NCBI GenBank assembly: GCA_021159265.1
Contig: JAGGSD010000268.1
Location: 1-17,274 of the forward strand
Source of the DNA: Syntrophobacterales bacterium
GTDB lineage: Bacteria > Desulfobacterota > Syntrophia > Syntrophales > UBA6807
Length of the DNA: 17,274 nt
Reading direction: 5' to 3'
In this document: piece by piece, positions 14,079-17,274 of the stretch
Layout: each line of letters starts with the position of its first letter
How positions within the stretch are numbered: position 1 is the first letter of the stretch
Notes under the pieces: generated by a model
What the model was told of the DNA's origin: nothing
Database searches by the model: none
What the model saw: only the letters and a program-made list of their open reading frames with translations
Translations under genes and position numbers: made by a program

Positions 14079-15334
14079 ATTACTTTCATTATGTAGAAAA
14101 TGAGCTGTGGTGCGAAGAAGTTCCTGTTACTAATATTGCGGAAGAAGTGGGAACGCCATTCTATTTATACAGCCATAGAACTCTTGATCGCCACTTTAAT
14201 GTTTTCGATGAAGCGTTTGCAGATGTTCCACATATTATCTGTTTTTCATCCAAGGCAAATTCAAATATAGCTATTTTAAGAGTAATTATCAAAAAAGGCG
14301 GGGGAATGGACATTGTCTCCGGCGGCGAGCTGTATCGGGCGCTTCTGGCTGGTGTGGATCCGAAAAAAGTAGTTTATTCAGGTGTCGGAAAGAGAGAAGA
14401 TGAGATACGATTTGCTATTGAAAATGAAATATTGATGTTTAATGTCGAATCTTCTCAGGAACTTGAAATCATTAATTTCTGTGCAGGAAAGATGAACAAG
14501 AGAGCCCGGATATCCCTGCGTGTAAACCCTGATGTGGATTCAAAAACACATTCCTATATATCTACGGGCCTCAAGGAGAATAAATTTGGTATAAATATTC
14601 ATAACGCTTTTGGTGAATACCAACAGGCAAAGAAACTTAAGCATATAGATATTATAGGCGTAGATTGTCACATAGGCTCTCAGATTACCGAAGTTTCTCC
14701 CTTCCTGGATGCCCTGGGCAGATTGACAAATTTGATAAATCTTCTAAGAGAGGATGATATTGACATCCAGTATCTTGATCTTGGAGGTGGCCTTGGCATT
14801 ACCTATGATGAAGAGATCCCTCCCCATCCCACTGAATATGCGGAAGCTGTTATCAGCAGGGCGAAGGGTATTAATTGTACGTTCATATTTGAACCCGGAA
14901 GGGTAATTATGGGAAATGCGGGAATTCTGGTTTCTAGAGTTCTTTATACAAAAAGCAACAATCACAAGAATTTTGTTATTGCCGATGCGGGTATGAATGA
15001 TTTGATAAGACCCAGCCTGTATAATTCATACCACCAGATTCAGGCTGTCATTCAGAAAGATAGAGGACTTTTTTCTGCAGACGTTGTCGGCCCTATTTGT
15101 GAGTCCGGAGATTTTCTTGCGAAGAACAGAGTGGTTCCGAGATTTGAGAGGGGAGATCTTCTTGCAATAATGAGTGCGGGTGCATATAGTTTTTCCATGT
15201 CTTCGAATTATAATTCAAGGCCGAGGGTAGCAGAAGTTCTTGTTAAAGATGATCAATACTATGTGATCAAAAGAAGAGAAACATATGAAGATATAGTGAG
15301 AGGGGAGGATATACCGGGATTTCTGCAGGAATAG
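14075..15334 (+). CDS. lysA: Diaminopimelate decarboxylase
   Basis: Decarboxylates meso-diaminopimelate to lysine, a fold-III PLP enzyme. 419 aa. The PLP lysine is K60 in CFSSKANSN (a variant of the usual AVKAN). GGGMDIVSGGELYRAL (75-90), the substrate/PLP motif HIGSQ (199-203), GGGLGI (237-242), EPGR (273-276), CESGDF (342-347) and GAYSFSMSSNYNSRPR (369-384) support LysA over ornithine/arginine decarboxylases. The ATG at 14075 sits in a heptad repeat with no good SD. It starts 34 bases after the lipoprotein gene and is followed by dapA after 75 bases, giving a lysA-dapA-dapB group. Confidence 0.95.
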   Translation: MNYFHYVENELWCEEVPVTNIAEEVGTPFYLYSHRTLDRHFNVFDEAFADVPHIICFSSKANSNIAILRVIIKKGGGMDIVSGGELYRALLAGVDPKKVVYSGVGKREDEIRFAIENEILMFNVESSQELEIINFCAGKMNKRARISLRVNPDVDSKTHSYISTGLKENKFGINIHNAFGEYQQAKKLKHIDIIGVDCHIGSQITEVSPFLDALGRLTNLINLLREDDIDIQYLDLGGGLGITYDEEIPPHPTEYAEAVISRAKGINCTFIFEPGRVIMGNAGILVSRVLYTKSNNHKNFVIADAGMNDLIRPSLYNSYHQIQAVIQKDRGLFSADVVGPICESGDFLAKNRVVPRFERGDLLAIMSAGAYSFSMSSNYNSRPRVAEVLVKDDQYYVIKRRETYEDIVRGEDIPGFLQE

Positions 15335-15409
15335 ACATAATGTGTCCAGATTATTTCTTATCCGTCCGGATCAAAATATCTAAAAAAGCAAAGGGGAAAG
15401 GAGGAAAAA

Positions 15410-16282
15410 ATGTTTAGAGGAGCTATCGTAGCGATTGTTACACCTTTCAGGAATGGAGAGGTGGACGAGGAGGCATTGAGGGACCTTATCGAGTTCCAGA
15501 TTGAGTCGGGAACCGATGGAATCGTTCCCTGTGGAACGACGGGTGAGTCGGCGACTTTATCCCATGAGGAACATGATCGAGTAATTGAAATAACTATTGA
15601 TGCGGTTAAGAAGAGAGTCCCTGTTATTGCCGGTACGGGATCCAACAGTACGCGGGAAGCCATACGATTGACAAAACATGCTTACGAAGCGGGAGCAGAT
15701 GGTGTATTAATGCTATCTCCTTATTACAACAAGCCCACACAGGAAGGATTGTATCAGCATTATAAGGCCATTGCCGGGGAAGTTCCGATTCCGATCTTTC
15801 CTTACAATGTTCCGAGCAGGACTGGATCTAATGTTTTGCCGGAGACCGTTGAACGTCTGTCAAAAATCAGCAATATTGTCGGGATAAAGGAAGCAACGGG
15901 AGACCTCAGGCAGATTAGTAAGGTCATCGATTTATGCGACGACGATTTTATTGTTCTATCAGGTGATGATTTTACTGCTTTACCTATTCTTGAAGTCGGT
16001 GGAAAAGGTGTCATCTCCGTTATATCAAATGTTGTTCCTGCTGACATGGCTGGTATGATCGATGCCTTTGAGGCGGGTGATATGGTTAGGGCAAGAGAGC
16101 TGCACTATAAAATGCGACCGCTTATGGAGTCGCTTTTCTTCGAGACCAATCCTATTCCGTCCAAGGCCGCTTTATCCATGATGGGAAAAATTGAATATGA
16201 GTTGAGACTGCCCTTGTGCAGGATGTCGGATGCAAATTATAACAAGTTGAAGAATGTTCTGGTAAACTATGGGTTGATCTAA
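15410..16282 (+). CDS. dapA: 4-hydroxy-tetrahydrodipicolinate synthase
   Basis: Condenses pyruvate with aspartate semialdehyde, the first committed step to DAP and lysine. 290 aa TIM barrel. CGTTGE (41-46) carries the catalytic threonines, YYNKP (105-109) is present, and PYNVPSRTG (131-139) holds catalytic Tyr132 and substrate Arg137. The Schiff-base lysine is K160 in GIKEATGD. An ideal AAAGGAGG lies just upstream of the ATG, the strongest ribosome site in this half of the window, unlike its neighbours. It is flanked by lysA and dapB. Confidence 0.97.
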   Translation: MFRGAIVAIVTPFRNGEVDEEALRDLIEFQIESGTDGIVPCGTTGESATLSHEEHDRVIEITIDAVKKRVPVIAGTGSNSTREAIRLTKHAYEAGADGVLMLSPYYNKPTQEGLYQHYKAIAGEVPIPIFPYNVPSRTGSNVLPETVERLSKISNIVGIKEATGDLRQISKVIDLCDDDFIVLSGDDFTALPILEVGGKGVISVISNVVPADMAGMIDAFEAGDMVRARELHYKMRPLMESLFFETNPIPSKAALSMMGKIEYELRLPLCRMSDANYNKLKNVLVNYGLI

Positions 16283-16285
16283 AGG

Positions 16286-16306
16286 TGATACATTCGTAAA
16301 AAGTCC
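16286..16306. repeat. Solo terminal repeat of the MITE-like family
   Basis: TGATACATTCGTAAAAAGTC plus C (16286-16306) matches the end of copy 2 (12051-12071) at 18 of 21 positions. No second end or internal palindrome follows, so it is a remnant or truncated copy, 4 bases after the dapA stop. Confidence 0.6.
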
Positions 16307-16312
16307 AAAAAA

Positions 16313-16352
16313 CTCCCTCTCCCTTGAGGGGAGAGGGTAGGGGTGAGGGTGA
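16313..16352 (+). repeat. GC-rich hairpin repeat that supplies the dapB ribosome site
   Basis: CCCTCTCCC (16315-16323) and GGGAGAGGG (16329-16337) form a 9-bp stem with a 5-base loop, followed by the GGGGTGAGGGTGAG tract that reaches 16352. This looks like a widespread CCCTCTCCC-type extragenic repeat. Its tail places GAGGGTGAG 5 bases before the dapB ATG, so the repeat is both structure and Shine-Dalgarno. No T run follows, so it is not a terminator. Confidence 0.7.
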
Positions 16353-16357
16353 GTAAA

Positions 16358-17167
16358 ATGGTCAAAGTGATTGTAACAGGTGCTGCCGGCAGGATGGGGG
16401 GGCGGATCATAAGCCTCATTTCCGGAACCGAAGGTATAGAAATAGCCGGCGCTGTTGAACAAAAGGGGCATATTCTCACAGGCACGGATGTGGGAGAATA
16501 TCTGGGACTTGGCAAGACGGGGGTTGTTATAGATGATGATCTTTCAAAATGTATCGAAAAGGGAGATGTTGTCATTGATTTCACCCATCATGATGTTGTT
16601 CTCGATCATCTCAGAATCGCTGCGGAAAATAATAAGGCCATGGTTATAGGAACAACCGGTTTGACGGCTGAAGAGACAGAACTTTTACAGGAAGTGGCGA
16701 AAGAAACACGATGTGTTATGGCGCCGAACATGAGTGTGGGCGTTAATATCATGTTTAAAGTTCTCGATGATGTAGCCCGTATCCTTGGGGAAGACTATGA
16801 TGTGGAAATCATAGAAGCGCATCACAATTTAAAGAAAGATGCGCCAAGCGGGACAGCCGTAAAAATGGCCCAGATTATAGCTGATCGACTCGGACGAGAT
16901 CTCGACAAGTGTGGCGTTTACGGGCGGAAGGGTATGATTGGCGAAAGGACAAAGGACGAGATCGGCATTCAGACGGTTAGGGCCGGTGATATTGTCGGCG
17001 AACATACTGTTATTTTCGGAGGTATCGGTGAAAGGCTGGAATTCATACATCGAGCCCACAGCCGTGACAATTTTGCAAAAGGCGCCATCAGGGCTGCGAA
17101 GTGGATAGTAAATCAGAGTAATGGTTTTTACGATATGCAAGATGTTCTTGGTTTGAGGGAATCGTGA
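16358..17167 (+). CDS. dapB: 4-hydroxy-tetrahydrodipicolinate reductase
   Basis: Reduces the DapA product with NAD(P)H to tetrahydrodipicolinate. From ATG 16358 it is 269 aa. The dinucleotide-binding GAAGRMG is at 8-14, GTTG at 98-101, APNMSVGVN at 122-130, and the catalytic/substrate motif EAHHNLKKDAPSGTA at 153-167. The C-terminus FYDMQDVLGL is standard. GTG starts at 16343 and 16349 are in frame but lie within the repeat; ATG 16358 has GAGGGTGAG at good spacing and gives the normal N-terminus. It is the third gene of lysA-dapA-dapB. Confidence 0.97.
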   Translation: MVKVIVTGAAGRMGGRIISLISGTEGIEIAGAVEQKGHILTGTDVGEYLGLGKTGVVIDDDLSKCIEKGDVVIDFTHHDVVLDHLRIAAENNKAMVIGTTGLTAEETELLQEVAKETRCVMAPNMSVGVNIMFKVLDDVARILGEDYDVEIIEAHHNLKKDAPSGTAVKMAQIIADRLGRDLDKCGVYGRKGMIGERTKDEIGIQTVRAGDIVGEHTVIFGGIGERLEFIHRAHSRDNFAKGAIRAAKWIVNQSNGFYDMQDVLGLRES

Positions 17168-17180
17168 GGGGGACAGGAAC

Positions 17181-17222
17181 AAGGTCCAAGGTCCAAGGAA
17201 AAAGGCTCAAGGATCAAGGATT
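17181..17222. repeat. AAGG-type heptad array, six units
   Basis: Six exact 7-base units, each starting AAGG: AAGGTCC twice, then AAGGAAA, AAGGCTC, AAGGATC and AAGGATT. It follows dapB by 13 bases and precedes a likely new start codon at 17252. No coding function is evident. Confidence 0.8.
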
Positions 17223-17251
17223 GAAGGGGCGATGAAAAACGGTGAGGGAAG

Positions 17252-17274
17252 ATGAACGTAGTATTGTTTGTTTC
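17252..17274 (+). CDS. Start of an unidentified gene (partial)
   Basis: ATG 17252 with GAGGG (17244-17248) 3-4 bases upstream opens a frame reading MNVVLFV to the window edge. The hydrophobic start could be a signal or a beta strand of a Rossmann-type protein. Too little is present to name it. Its position after dapB makes a DAP-pathway gene possible, but nothing in these codons shows that. Confidence 0.4.

Overview
The window is a stretch of bacterial chromosome in which every supported gene lies on the + strand. The proteins are ordinary and full length. The style suggests a Desulfobacterota/Deltaproteobacteria-like organism, possibly near Syntrophales or Desulfobacterales. The reasons are moderate GC, miaB followed by a bifunctional-nuclease gene, xerC-hslVU, an Fn3-like lipoprotein behind argH, and lysA-dapA-dapB next to the arginine genes. 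The lineage is an inference from gene content, not from a marker gene.

Layout. (1) 1-174: the end of an unidentified gene and a clean Rho-independent terminator. (2) 232-1095: a membrane site-2-type metalloprotease. (3) 1096-1696: a 600-base gene-free block packed with small repeats. (4) 1697-3537: miaB and a DUF151 bifunctional-nuclease gene. (5) 3538-4027: a second repeat-rich gap, then a small SH3-like gene with a Cys-rich tail. (6) 4413-7532: xerC-hslV-hslU, a chromosome-dimer recombinase next to the HslVU protease. (7) 7813-13598: argB-argD-argF-argG-argH, the N-acetylglutamate kinase, transaminase and ornithine-to-arginine steps. (8) 13573-14040: a small lipoprotein overlapping argH. 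(9) 14075-17167: lysA-dapA-dapB, for meso-diaminopimelate and lysine. (10) From 17252: the first codons of a further gene.

The genes act in tRNA modification, proteolysis, chromosome resolution and amino-acid synthesis. The arginine block is tightly packed: argD/argF and argF/argG overlap. argC, and argJ or argE/argA, are not in the window. The lysine block covers dihydrodipicolinate synthesis, its reduction, and the final decarboxylation. The steps between DapB and LysA must lie elsewhere.

The unusual material is between the genes. At least ten intergenic sites carry short arrays with an exact or near-exact 7-base period, of different sequence 'flavours'. Four of the relevant sites end in the same motif, GAAYGGTTAC. 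Two of the arrays run into the start codons of argH and lysA. A ~132-bp palindromic MITE-like element occurs twice in opposite orientation (upstream of miaB; between argG and argH), with a third solo end before dapB. A GC-rich hairpin repeat supplies the dapB ribosome-binding site, and a nested palindrome with pseudoknot topology lies at 3821-3882. I saw no CRISPR array, tRNA, rRNA, riboswitch or transposase gene.
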